From Drosophila pseudoobscura (lineage: Eukaryota; Arthropoda; Insecta; Diptera; Drosophilidae): a stretch of DNA of 64,000 bases. Of the stretch, positions 35,476 to 48,141 are shown piece by piece. The position numbers were made by a program, and so were the translations under genes. Positions within the stretch are counted from its first letter, which is position 1. Every line of letters starts with the position of its first letter. A model generated the notes under the pieces. That model had not been told where the DNA came from and did no database searches. It saw only the letters and a list, made by a program, of their open reading frames with translations. The stretch spans positions 22,835,501 to 22,899,500 of the forward strand of contig NC_046680.1 in assembly GCF_009870125.1 (NCBI RefSeq), in the 5' to 3' direction.

Positions 35476-35725
35476 TATAAAAACGTTCAATTAGTCGAGG
35501 TAGTAAGTCATTACAGAGCCAGCGCTCGTCCGAGACTGTCCGCTCCAGCACAGCACAGCACCTGTACTCTGCCTGCATCCCGGCCTTGGCAGCACAAGCA
35601 CAGACCCCAAGGTGTCGATTGCCGATCAAGAAGAAAGTTTCCAGCCCAAGTGCGCGTCTGTGGTGGAAAGTGTCCAACAAGAAAAAATTCCAGTGGAGTT
35701 CCATGGAATTGGAAAAACCATTCCT
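35476..35725 (+). promoter_or_regulatory. Candidate distal promoter and first exon of the SLC17 gene
   Basis: TATAAAAAC at 35476-35484, a TCATTA initiator with its A at about 35510, then about 215 transcribed bases and a strong donor (GTGAGTG at 35726). The only useful ATG (35702) gives MELEKPFL, much like the end of the coding exon at 39948 (DLEKPPLG). It leaves in phase 2, though, while the shared second exon needs phase 1. As read it would be a noncoding exon with an upstream ATG. Confidence 0.4.
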
Positions 35726-38700
35726 GTGAGTGTCTCTTCTCTGCCTAAGCTTCTAGTTGATAGAATAACTGTGTTCCTGTCCATTGAGTGGATCTTTGCT
35801 ACTCGCACTCTTCCGCTCACTCTCTGTTCCTGTCTCTGTTTTTGTCTGCGAATTCGCTGATATCGGTTAAATGACCGCTCAGACGACACGTAAGAGGAGT
35901 AATAAGAACTCCAGCAAGGGAAACAGCAGTCAGAGGAATAAGAATAAGACTAAAGCAAAACAGCTGATTCGTATTTTTGAAAAGTTGTTTTTAAGTGTGT
36001 TTTGCGCGTGTGTATTTACATATATCTGTGTCTGTGTGTGTGTGTGTGTGTGTGTGAGGTGAGTGAGTTTCTGACTTAAAGATCTTAAATTAAATCCACA
36101 AAAAAAGTAGCAATATGTTTAAAATTATTCCATATGCAAAAATGCCGAAACGAAAAGCGAGAGCAACAAAAAACGAGTCAAATAAGTATTTCCCAGAAAT
36201 CCATTCCTGAACGAAAAATATCGTTCATTGTGTTTGAGAGCTTTTGTCAAGGAAAACGAATAAAAAGTGATTAAGAAATGAAACGATCGGATGATAAATA
36301 CTGGCCCAATGTCCGTTACTCACACAAACTCTAGACCCAATTTCCGATCCAATTGCAGTTCGATTGTTTCTGGGCTACAAGTAATTCCCGGCTCAAGTGC
36401 AAAAATGCGCGCAGATAAGCAGATAAGCTCTGGGCCATGAGCCACGAGTCAATACCAAGACACAAGACCCTCTCCTCCAAAGCCAAACAGTTTCCCACCA
36501 CTCGAGAGCAACAAAACGCAACAGCCATAGAGACACAGAACCACTCGGCCGAAACGAATGTGTATATGAGGTTGCGGCTCAGGTCTGAACCTGAACTTGA
36601 AAGTTGAATGCGAACTGCAAATGGAAATTGATAGGACAAACGCTGCTGCGCGAGAAAAAGCGAGCAACAATTGTTGAACAGAGCGAATAAAATCATCATA
36701 AATTAAGAGGATTACAATTGAAATACTTGTACCAATTTAGAGGAATGACTTTCCATCCGACGGGAGAAGCCGAGAGAGTCCTCAGCAGTAGTGTGATGTG
36801 GGTGGAAAATTTTGTGTGCGGTGTGCGGTACGCTTCCAGGGCCTTGTCATTTTGCTGTCGTATAAGCGGCCGTTGACTGGCTGACGACTGCACGTTTATG
36901 GGATGGCGATAAACGTAATTATGTCATAATTACGAGTATGGCAATCTGATATCAGACAAGTCTATAGCTGGTTTATGGCCACATCTCACTTGGCCACAAA
37001 ACAGCTGAATGAAGAACCTTTTGCACGTGCCTGAATGCCTGAATCTAAAGCTGTTGCCTGGTTTTACTCTCCAGAGTTTGTACAGGGTAGCAGATAGGGA
37101 CGTTACGAGCTTAATCTATAAGAGCGCACGCACCCGATGAGGGTCCCTCGATAAGTGTATTTGATTTATGGTCAAGTCCCAACGATTGGCCGCTTTCATG
37201 GCAACCAATTCAGCAAATTGCTGTACCCCTCTGTCACCCTCACCTCTGTCCATATATCAATCGGGTATGGGGTCTGTCAATAAATCTGTCTGCCCGCGAA
37301 TTTACAATCGACTCTCAAAACGTTTCGGCCCATAGAATAACTCCCCCCAAGCATGAATCGGACTTTGAAAACTCTACGAGAACTCTACCCCTTCGCTACT
37401 TATCTGCTGAAATTTCCGACACTCTGGAGAGGCGAAAGCGCCTTTGGCGCACGCTTGGATCGGATAAGGACCCGGCGACTGGCGATTATGATTAAATTCA
37501 TAAATTTCCGCTACTCGTAGAAGTGGGTTTTATTAAATATGGTTTTGTGGCTGTCTATAAATTTATTGTTATTTACTAATGCACTTTTAATGCCCGTGAA
37601 ATGCAACTATAACCGAGCGAGTCCTGAGTTGCGCATTAGTCGACAGTCGTAATTAACAATTGCCATTTATATTTATAATTTTTGTTTAAGCAATATACTC
37701 GTACACTCGCTAGTTGTGCTGTGAATTCCCTTTTCCCTTAACACGATCGTCGGCAATTATCGTAAAGAACCTATTCCCCCCTCTCGTGATTTACATAAGA
37801 TCTACATCTAAGCAGGTTGTGCAACCAAGATTAGGTATTTCCGATCCAGGAACCTTCGCAGACGATCCGCATTTGGAGACTGTTTCTGTGGCAGTCGCCA
37901 ATCGTTTAGCAGCCTCAAAATGCAAAATCATTTCGTCTTCGAAATGATGGGTCGTTCGGTATTTTTTCCGACTATTTACTTAAAATTAAACATTGCTAAT
38001 TCCTTAAATCGATAAATATTAGTGACGAGAATGACGGTGCGAGACACTGAAGATTTGCACTCTGTTATGAATAGATCTTATACAATATAGAGATCACGTT
38101 TTAGATTTTCTATTATTTTCAGTATCACTCGGAGATCATTAAACGGCCTATTATTAGGGCCTATTATTAGTAAAACTTTCCGCTATTTATTAACGCAGCT
38201 CATTCAGAATAGATGGGTATTTCCCACATCCCAATGTCTGATCTCATAAAAGAGTAAAGAAATCCCCTGAGAACGATCGAATCCAACTGATCAAACAAAA
38301 CAGTACGAGTGCCTCTCTCTTTCCCAGAAAATTGCTCTGTCTAAATAGAGTGAGTGCCTTTCTACGTCTATCTTCTAGCGTTATCTTTCCGAAGAAATCA
38401 GGATTGGAGTATAGGAATGAATCTTGGTGTGTTTCTTTGGTAATAAGTAAACCATTTGCCATGATTCTTGTTCGGCACACTTTGGGGCTCATAACAACAA
38501 CCTGTTTAAGGCCTTATGTGGTTTTAATTTCTAAGAAATTTACGTAAACAAATCAGCGGCAGGCAGCAGATTGTTCAAAATCGCGTCGCAGATTTGTTTT
38601 GTTCGTTATATGCGACTTATGAAACTTTCCAAAATTCAATTTTGGGCCGCTCTGACGCTCTGACATGCACAACAACCCGAAAACAATTGAAATTCCACTC

Positions 38701-39618
38701 ACAAAAACACAAGTACGCAACTGTTGTTATCGAGTGTCCGAGTGTGTGTGGTGTCTGGTGTGTGGGGATATAAAGTTTGTTCAGATCTAAAGTGCCATTA
38801 TAATCGATTTACCTAGAATTGTTAATACGAATCGAAATCGGAACCAGTTTCCTCCAAAGGGACAGAGTTTAAAATAGATTATATTACATCATCAGGGAAC
38901 CGAAATTGTCAATATGTGAGGCTCGCAAGATAAGTACTATAGTTATAAGGTTAATTACATTGAGTCGTTGCAATTACTTTTACATTTTCCGCATATAAAC
39001 CCGCAATGCAAATATTGGAGTAGCCTTGCATTCCGGGTCGTGCCTTGCCGAAAAAAGCCTCTTCAAGGTCCGCTCTTCCATACAGAACGTGGCTTACGTG
39101 GTATGCTAAGAAATCGGATGACAGACTGTACCCAGTTCGGTCCCCATATTTCCTAATACGAGCTTATCATCCCGCGCGAATCTGTCAAATCATAGCAAAT
39201 ATTTGAACGCAAACTTCGCTGTTAACTGGGAAAACGTGCGTAGGGCGAGAGACTCGTGAAATCAAACGCCGCTGATCTGATCAATCAGGGAGGCGAGATG
39301 ATGATGCAAATCTCGAGTTCGCGTTCGGCGACACTTGGCGGTTGCGTTTGCGCAATCAATTGAAACACCCTGCTAAATTTATCAAACTAATTTGATGTCT
39401 GCTCTGCTTTCAGATTAACAACTTGATCTGCCGACCACCTATAGCTGTAGCTATATGTACAGCGGGGCAACGACAACGGGCAACGTCGAAGGGAACGCAT
39501 GCGCAGATCTCTCAGCAAAGCAAAGCCAAACAGAACGGAAAATAAATCGTGCAAACAGCAGACGGAGCACCGCCTGTCCCAGTCCCAGTCCCAGTCTCCA
39601 CTCCGTCTCCATTCGGCT
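35726..39618 (+). other. SLC17 upstream region between promoter candidates
   Basis: 3.9 kb with no credible coding exon. It contains a TG dinucleotide tract at about 36029-36056. If the distal promoter is real this is intron, otherwise intergenic. Confidence 0.5.
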
Positions 39619-39655
39619 TATTTAAAGGCCGCTAGCCACCGAGTGACAATCAGAA
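39619..39655 (+). promoter_or_regulatory. Core promoter of SLC17 isoform A
   Basis: TATTTAAAG at 39619 and an ATCAGA initiator about 32 bases on (A near 39652). The coding start is at 39948, giving a 5' UTR of about 300 bases if unspliced. Confidence 0.55.
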
Positions 39656-39947
39656 CAAATCAAGCTGCCAGCCGCAGCAGGTCGCGAGTGAAGAGAGAAA
39701 GAGTGAGCTGAGATAACGATACAAACACATGTACATCTGCAAAGAAGATGTCTTGAGAGCTGTCAGATCGGGCTCTTGCTGAAAACGGTTACTGAAAAAA
39801 GTCTTAAATCTTATACATTCCGTGCAGTATTGTGATATTTAAGCGCTGCGCTTACACAGGCCATAAGCAATTGGTTTTAACACCTCTTACTTAACTTAAA
39901 CACACACTCACGTTCCAATCCAACAAATAAAACACGAAGCACACAAG

Positions 39948-42900
39948 ATGTCCGCATCGAAGGAGGCCATTTGTGGGAGCACCGAGAAGGATCTCGAGAA
40001 GCCGCCATTAGGTGAGTGCCCAAACTATATTTAAGTATATATGTAGAGGTAGAGATGATATGGGGATGAGGGTGGAGAGGAATAGGTTATCAAAATGTGA
40101 ATACTGAATATTGCTCAGATAATATACTATCTAGGCTTTTGCTTTTTACAAGTTAATTTGTTACGAAGAGATAGAATGGAAATTGTAATGGAAAATTATC
40201 GCAAAAAGATTAGGCTGATGAATAAAATCAGAAGCCATATAATGAGTTCTTTATTGAACTAACATTCGATAAGGAGAGTATAGATAGAGAGATACAGATA
40301 CCAAAAAAGAAGGAAATAAACCCAGCAATCAATTCAATTATTAATCAATCTGGATCCCATTCATCTACACTTCACCTTTTGTACTCGCCGTTATCCGCTC
40401 AACTTCCATTTCGTACGATCTATGCTATGGCCAGGTCTATGATCTCAGTTACACGTAATTGTCCTATTTATTTCAAGCTTGTCTGACTGCTGACTACTCA
40501 GGCATATCATTTACATTTATACTAAGTAAGTCTCAACAGAAACTGAAAGCTGCTGAATCGAATGGGACTCTCAATGATTCTCCTGGAATCCACTTGATTT
40601 TAATACGAGTACATCAAGAGCGTCAGAAGCTTGAAAAGTGCCAAAAGCGGACGTCAGGGTCGGCATTAAACGGAAGTTATTTGTTATGCAAAGCAAAAGA
40701 AAAGGAAAATAAATAAAATAAAATTCATTAATAGCAGAGTCGCCAACGCGTGAGCCACATTCCCAATTAACGTGTGACACAGACACAGACCCCACAAAAG
40801 TCCCCCTACGAAGGGAGGATGAGGAGGTGGATGCGGTGACGGTACAGTTGAGTCAATAAGTGCCAACTTTTGTTGTCTAATTTACCTATTCTGTTTCCAT
40901 TTGCGGACAGAGACAGACACAGAGCCTATGTTTTTGTTGCTCTTTCCTTTCTAGAAATCATCATCGTCTGCTTGCCCCACACTTGACACAGATCATCGTT
41001 CAGGTTCGGTTCCCTTCCCCGTTTGCCTTTTGCGGAGCCGACCGGTAGGCCTGCCACAGTCGAACCGGTTACCGGCATAGCCCCAAAAATGCTGAGCAAT
41101 AAAAGCAAAACCTATCCAAAACAATGCCATAAATCTCGACAAATGCCAGGTATGGTACGTGTTTATAACTGTGCAAATGAACTCTGCAAGGCAATGACAA
41201 AACTCGTTTCCCCCCACCCCCACTCCATTCGGCGCTAAGGTCAGCCGGGGAAATGCGCATTCCCCTTGGGATTCCAGCGAGAGAACTCTTCACTTTTTCG
41301 CATTTTTACTTTCGTTCGGATCGCTGCTGCAATAACAGCACTGCGCTCTGTTGGCGTTCTGAGTTTTAACATAGCTCTGCTCTGGCAAATTCTCTGCCGT
41401 GCAATTTCGATCTGGCAGTTTGACAAGTTTTTGCATGTCGCCGGCTTTTGGCCCTGATATTGACATTCGCATGGCTATCCTAGTTTTCAATTTTCAAATA
41501 TTTCCCCGGACATGCAATCGTTTAATTGGGACATTGTTAATCGGCACCCAGCGAAATCTAGTATAGCATTTCCAAGAAAACGCCTCCCTCATCTAAAATC
41601 TACGTGCTATGGGGTGTGGAATGGGTTGGGATGGGTGGCTTGAACAAACCTCCCACACAATCAACAATACAATCAGCGATGCGACCTGTTGAACGTTGCG
41701 CTCGAGTTGAGCCCCATATCTGTTCCATATATAGGGTGTATTGTCATCGGGGCCTCTGGCGTAATGCGATTTACAGCTCATCCCGACCCGACCCGGCCTG
41801 GCCCGGCCCTGCCCGACTCGAATGATAAATTAGAAAATTGCTTTTACAAAGCAGAGCAGATAGACCGAGGACCGAGAGAGAGAGTGAGAGTAAGAGTAAG
41901 AGTAAGAGGGTAACCCACAAATGGGACAGTTGAAATTCCTTGGGTTATTTCTAAGATCGTGACTTTTGCGACGTTTCGCAAAACATTTCATTAGATTTTG
42001 TTGTAGCCGCCACATGCCACTAGCAAGTGGCAAGCAAATTACTCATCTCATCTCAAATTGTGCATGTTACTATTTATATAGATTGCCAGATCCCCCAGAG
42101 CGCCGCACCACCTCGGAAATAGCCAAGACATTCATTCAGTGAATGGTAATCATGAAGCAGGCATTTCACCTGCTAAAGGGAAAAAGCGACCGTCAAATAG
42201 AAATTACTTTCGCACACAGAGAGCAATTAAGCGTCAGCGCTTCCACAGTTGGCACTCGCCCATGTGGAACCACAAGATAAAAATGATACGAGTAGAATCC
42301 ATTCATCAGTTCAGTAGAAATCACGTAACATTCCTTGCCTTGCCGGGGAAAAACAAAGGTTCTTCTTATAAAGGCTGCCAATATTTGCGATACTGCTTTG
42401 CACCTAGCACAGTCCCATACCAGGAAACCCTTGTGAGAGACTCGTATTTGTTCGAATTATGATCGAAATTTTGTGGCTAAGCAATCAGTATCTGAATTCA
42501 CAACACTTTTAGGCCTCAGAATTCCACGGAATCTGATCAAATCTCATACACTAATGCTTAAAACCGCACAGCACTTACATTACGCTTACGTAAAACGAAT
42601 AACGTAAGCTGAAAAGCACACCCCAAAAGCATGCTGCAAAAAAGCTTCGTGCTAACGAGGAGTTAGCTCTATATTCTCCATTGTCGGCCGCCAACTTTGA
42701 GGTCGAGCGGCTTCGGAGTTGGTGCTGCCCCAGCAGGTAGCAATTATAGTAATTATGTTGTTTAATTATCGCCCTGATGGATGGCCCATCCCGAAATAGC
42801 ACCAATTGTTGGCAGGCATTATGAAAAATCACTTAATTGCTTCGAGCGTGCACAACTGTACTCTCTACTGCGGCCTGACCAAACAAAATATTCCATTGGA

Positions 42901-45900
42901 GGGTCTTTGCCAAAAAATACAACTACACGACGCGATGACTTGTGCATATGTATTTATTTGAAAAAAAATTAAAAAAACGAGACAGCTGCCAATGGGGCAT
43001 CTCAGACTGTCACGAATATGTGTGCGGCGGCGGTGAGAGAGCTGCAGAAGAGAGAGAGCCAAAGCTAGAAATGCTCTACTCTTCACTCAAGCTCAAAGAT
43101 GTAGCTCATTGGAGAGTCGGTGCGATCAGTTCTACGGTGCGGGGGAAAAGCAGCCGACAATCACGTGTCTGTCTCTTGGACGCACTCGCCCTCGCCCTCA
43201 CACTCACACTCACACACATACACACACACATACACACACACACACAACCACACATGATTTTGCACTTGCCGCCTTGTACGAGTATTATTTGTGAGTTAAA
43301 GCGTGACTGTAGCTATTTTTAATGTTTCAACTGTCTCGCTTTTGCTTTGCGGTTGGGCAGAATAATAAAAGCACAACACAACAAAGGCCGGTCCGATTGA
43401 TTGTCAAAATTAGCAGGAACTTGTCAAAGCTCACGCAATGACTTGCCAGAATATATAGTAATTGTTTTCGGCTTAATTAGTAATCACACAGAATATGCAC
43501 CTCTGGGGGCGCCTCCATTTAGCGGTGGCGTCTCCGATGGGATGGGGCATTTCTATGACTTCATAGCATGTGTGCCTTGTTTACTTTCGTTTGGGTACTC
43601 AGGCAGATATGTATTCGAAAATATTTCCACTGCCCAAAGGCCTGCCGCTGACTGTCGTCAGAATCACTTAGCTGTGCATATTTTAAGCAATGGGCGCATG
43701 TCTTTTAAGAGCAGTCTCCATGTGGCGCAGTCACGAGATCTGGATGTGTGGTACGCTTACGTCCGACCGATATAATTAGAACTGTGTACTATATCTCTAT
43801 ATAGCTGGGCCGATTTCTTTGACGCTGTGAAAAGTTCACTCGCCCAATTGACATCAATCGTGGGATGCATTATGAGGCGAGAGAATTTTCCATCGTTTCG
43901 CTAAATTAGTACAAGGGAAAGTCGAAAACTAAAATCACGCTGACCACCGTTGATGTAATCGCCGGGCCGGACAGAGAGCGGCCAGAGAACTGCAAATGTC
44001 CCACGAGTACGAGAACCCACAGCACCAGAGTTTATAAATGAAGGCAGCGCCACGGTCGCCGCTCAGTAGGAAAAGCCGCACGAGCGAGCCGCCACACAAA
44101 GTGCCGAATCAGTCAGTTCTCTAGCCAACGTCGGGGTTAGCGCACCGTAACGCAACCCAAAGAAAGAGTAGTATAGTGTAATTGTTCAGTTTCAGTTTTT
44201 CCGTTTGAAATCGTCTGCCAGTCCGCGCAATGCTACGGTCCCACGCCGGTCAAGTTTACAGATAGACAATGAAATGGTTTAAGCGTGTGCGGAAAAAGTC
44301 TTACTACTCGTGAATCGCACCGCCCAGAAAACAAGCGAACAAGTTCTCGAACAAATCTCGAATTTAGTTTAGCATAACCTAATTTATTAACAACGCGACA
44401 ACATGACCTTTCGTCGCAGCACACTGAATCATCGCCATCGCGATGGACATGTCCTGGTCTGGGACCAGAGGGACCTCGACCAGACCCCTAAAAGTAAGCC
44501 TTGTTAATAATTAAATTGTGGAACTGTGTTTGGGTTTTCGATGCTCGCTGTCCCTTGTCCACAGTGTGCGTATACGTAATTTGAGTGGCAAGTGTAGTCC
44601 GATTTAATTGCCCGTCGATACGACGCTCGTTCTAAAATAGACTCTCTGCCACTCGAGACATACACGTGCGATTCCAATTCCGGTTCGCGTGGCGAACGCG
44701 GCGACGGCGATTGTGCAACACGAGACGTAGATGGAGAGTGAGGGGAGTGATGAGAGGGGTGTGAGGTGGGGTTAGTGTGGTGGGGAAAATCGAGCGATTT
44801 AATGCTGCGTGAGCAATGACAAGAACAGAAAGCGTCCAACAGTACATTTTGAAATGTATTTAAATCAGCATTTATTCGGTGTAATTGTTTATGGCAAACA
44901 TAGCTTTTTTTACTGCTGTTTATTTGTGGATTTCGGAGGGCCAAAGTTCAACACTCCCAATGGGTGGGCACAGGGTTGGGCCGAGTTACGACTGCTGGAA
45001 AAGTGAATTGCCTCAATTATATTTACTATCTAATGTATTCCATAATTGTGGCTTGATTCGAACATTAATTTTTCAACTACCAATTATATGTACGATATGG
45101 CCCAAGCCCAGCAAAGTGATCACAACTGTACTTGCAGCAGAAATCTATCGAATATCACGTGTTGGCGACACTCTGAAGAACGCCGACTGTCAACGATACA
45201 CGTTTGTCAAATGACAATAGAGAAATGAACCCCCCTCCCCGCTCCCATTCGCATTTATTTGCAGTTTTCGTCATAGCAATTCCAATAACAATCTCTAAAT
45301 ACGATTCTAAGGCTATTAGATTGAAGGTATAGACTGAAATGACACCATACCCGTAGCAGTAATTCCATATATTCTCAGAGACCGCATCAGAAAGTGAGGC
45401 AATTGCCAACCCACTCACACCCCTTTCCGGCTCCTCTATCTGCAATGAGTCATGGGTAGACTAGACCTTATCTTTCTCTCTCGAGCGTCGAACCTTGGGC
45501 TAAGTAAACCACAGACAAGATTATAGCGTAGATTATATCGTAGTTGAGAGATTCTGTGACTGTAACTGTGAGATAAATATGTACGAGAATCTCACTGTAT
45601 TGTAGCCTCGTTCTGGTTTATTTTCGCCTATTTTCGCGGTTCCGAAAAGCGAACATCTCTGTTAGCAATTATTTCTGTTGACAACACTTCCGCTTTTCCT
45701 TTGCTTAATTAAATTTTAATTTATGGATGTACATTAGTCTCTGACGCATTCATTGATATGGAAAGATGAGAAATACACAGAGGAAAAAGAAGGCAAGAAA
45801 ACTCTTTGACAATCCACTAATATGCTCGTTCCTTTTTTGTTTTAGGATTCTTTGCCACCCGCTACTTTGTGACCTTCATGCTCTTCCTGGGCATGGCCAA

Positions 45901-47529
45901 TGCCTACGTGATGCGCACCAACATGTCGGTGGCCATTGTGGCGATGGTGAACCACACGGCCATCAAGACGACCGATGAGGAGATCGTCGATGAGTGCGGC
46001 GATCGTGATTTGCCCATTGTAAGTTCGAATCACCCCCAAAGTCTTCGTATTCCAGCTCTTTCTAAACCATTCAATTTATCATTTTAGGACGATTCCCAGG
46101 ATGGCGAGTTCGTTTGGAGTTCGAGTCTTCAGGGCTACATCCTGTCGTCCTTCTTCTACGGCTACGTAATCACCCAGATTCCCTTCGGCATACTGGCCAA
46201 GAGGTTCGGGTCCCTGCGCTTCCTTGGCTATGGCATGCTCGTCAACTCGGTCTTCGCCTTCCTGGTCCCTGTGGCAGCTCGTCAAGGCGGCGTCTGGGGC
46301 CTGTGCGCCGTCCGCTTCATCCAGGGGCTGGGCGAGGGTCCCATTGTACCCTGCACCCACGCCATGCTTGCCAAGTGGATTCCGCCCAACGAGAGGTCAC
46401 GCATGGGCGCCGCTGTCTACGCGGGAGCTCAGTTCGGAACGATCATCTCTATGCCGCTGTCGGGTCTCCTTGCGGAATATGGCTTCGACGGTGGCTGGCC
46501 ATCGATCTTCTATGTCTTTGGCATTGTGGGCACTGTTTGGTCCATTGCATTCCTCATCTTTGTGTACGAGGACCCCACCGTCCATCCTAGCATTGATGAG
46601 CGCGAGAAGAAGTACATCAACGACTCCCTCTGGGGTACGGATGTGGTCAAAGTAAGTCCTCCACTCGATTAAATTTTGCAACAGGGATTCATTCATAATT
46701 CATTTTCGAATCTTCTGCAGAACCCTCCGATTCCGTTCAAGGCCATTCTCAAGTCGATGCCTTTCTACGCGATCCTGTTCGCCCACATGGGCCACAATTA
46801 CGGCTACGAGACTCTGATGACAGAGCTGCCGACGTACATGAAGCAGGTGCTCCGCTTCTCCCTGAAGTCGAACGGTCTGCTGAGCTCGCTCCCCTACCTG
46901 GCTATGTGGCTCTTCTCGATGTTCATTTCGGTGATTGCGGACTGGATGATTAGCTCGAAGCGGTTCTCCCACACGGTCACCAGGAAGCTGATCAACAGTA
47001 TCGGACAGTACGGACCTGGCATTGCCCTGATTGCTGCCTCCTACACGGGCTGCGACCGGGCCTTGACATTGGCCATTCTCACAATTGGCGTAGGCCTCAA
47101 CGGTGGCATCTACTCCGGCTTCAAGATCAACCATCTTGACCTGACGCCCCGCTTCGCCGGCTTCCTCATGGCCATCACGAATTGCTCGGCGAATCTGGCC
47201 GGTCTGCTGGCGCCGATTGCAGCGGGCAACCTGATCAGTGATCAATCAAAGGTAAGGATAGAAAGCTGAACTCTGTGTCCTGAGGGATTACTAATAGCTA
47301 TATCTTTTCGAAGCCCATTATGGGACAGTGGCAGATTGTGTTCTTCATTGCCGCCTTCGTGTACATCATCTGCGGTACGTTCTACAACATCTTCGGCTCC
47401 GGCGAGCGCCAGTACTGGGACAATCCCGAGGGCGACGAGCAGAAGGCGGCTCTGAGCAATGGAGCCAATTCCTCGCCAGCAAGGCTGAGCACGCCACAGG
47501 CTATCACCGCTACCGAGTCGAGGCAGTAG
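39948..47529 (+). CDS. dmGlut: SLC17-family anion transporter, isoform A (dmGlut-like)
   Basis: Major facilitator protein related to sialin, VGLUTs and phosphate cotransporters. Exons: 39948-40011, 45846-46018, 46088-46651, 46721-47251, 47314-47529; 515 residues. Isoform A starts MSASKEAICGSTEKDLEKPPLG. Shared parts: FFATRYFVTFMLFLGMANAY (membrane segment 1), NMSVAIVAMVNHT (SLC17 signature with a glycosylation site in the first loop), SSFFYGYVITQIPFG, RFIQGLGEGPIVP with the conserved membrane Arg, KWIPPNERSRMGAAVYAG, and in the C half SNGLLSSLPYLAMW and CSANLAGLLAPIAAGN. Twelve membrane segments are expected. From memory and synteny it matches D. melanogaster dmGlut (dietary and metabolic glutamate transporter), so amino acid or organic anion uptake is likely. 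The symbol is less sure than the family. Confidence 0.9.
40012..44032 (+). other. First intron of SLC17 isoform A
   Basis: 4 kb of noncoding sequence with a CACACT/CACATA microsatellite at 43195-43250. Open frames are short and lack start or splice context. Confidence 0.6.
43195..43252. repeat. CA-rich microsatellite (CACACT and CACATA units)
   Basis: Consecutive six-base units that pass from CACACT to CACATA to pure CA, inside an SLC17 intron. Confidence 0.8.
44033..44068 (+). promoter_or_regulatory. Core promoter of SLC17 isoform B
   Basis: TATAAATG at 44033 and a consensus CTCAGTAG initiator with its A at 44065, exactly 32 bases apart. It stands 338 bases before the isoform B ATG. Confidence 0.75.
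44403..44493 (+). CDS. dmGlut: Alternative first coding exon of the SLC17 transporter (isoform B)
   Basis: Starts ATG at 44403 and encodes MTFRRSTLNHRHRDGHVLVW then DQRDLDQTPK, ending in phase 1 at GTAAGC. Joined to 45846 it gives R-FFATRYF in frame and a 524-residue protein. The N-terminus is basic and 9 residues longer than isoform A. It has its own TATA box and initiator 340-370 bases upstream. Everything after the junction is shared with isoform A. Confidence 0.82.
44494..45845 (+). other. SLC17 intron before the shared second exon
   Basis: 1.35 kb between the isoform B first exon and the shared exon with acceptor TTTTAG at 45845. No gene seen. Confidence 0.7.
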
Positions 47530-48100
47530 TATTATCCTGTGACCTGCGACCTGTGACCTGTGTCTGTCATTACCATTACACTACTGTACACAAGTCTAGA
47601 ATTTAGTATTTGTTTTAGTTATGTATGTATTAAGATAAATGTTGTTACTACGATAGTTAGCCATTGATATTCCTAATCCTATTCCCGTCAGCTGCAACGC
47701 AACCGATTTGCATAATAAAAGACAGCAATCATGTTAAAGGAAATGTTAAAGAGAATGTTCAAGAAGGAAACCCGAAACAAGGCACAAATTGTCGAAACAA
47801 AGTTAGGCAAATCGAGGTCTACCATTGTAAATGAGTACGAGTATATGTTTTGTAGTTTTCTTATGTGATAGAGACCGAGTTTAGTCTTCTAACCAATTGA
47901 AATGATCCGATGAAAGGAACGCAACCAAATATGTAAAAGAATTAAATCTACCATAGCTTAAAGCCAAACCTGAACCTGAGTGTTTCAATCGATTTCAAAG
48001 CAGGGGAGGGGAGTCCTAATTCGAAATTAATAATCAGTTGTTCGACTGTCAAAATGTCAGGCTATCCGTTTCTGCTAGTTGGCCCATCTGTCATCTGTCA
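47530..48100 (+). other. SLC17 3' UTR and gap to the pickpocket gene
   Basis: AATAAA at 47714-47719 marks a likely RNA end about 200 bases after the stop codon. The remainder is upstream sequence of the ppk gene. Confidence 0.65.
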
Positions 48101-48109
48101 TATAAAAAG
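48101..48109 (+). promoter_or_regulatory. TATA box of the pickpocket gene
   Basis: TATAAAAAG stands 41 bases before the ATG at 48142, leaving a very short 5' UTR. Confidence 0.6.
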
Positions 48110-48141
48110 ACACACAAAGGACATGCAATGGTTATAATCCA

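Noticed and set aside
42940-43320. 126-codon frame over the CACACT microsatellite
   Set aside because: Its content is mainly the repeat (LALALTLTLTH), with no coding bias outside it.
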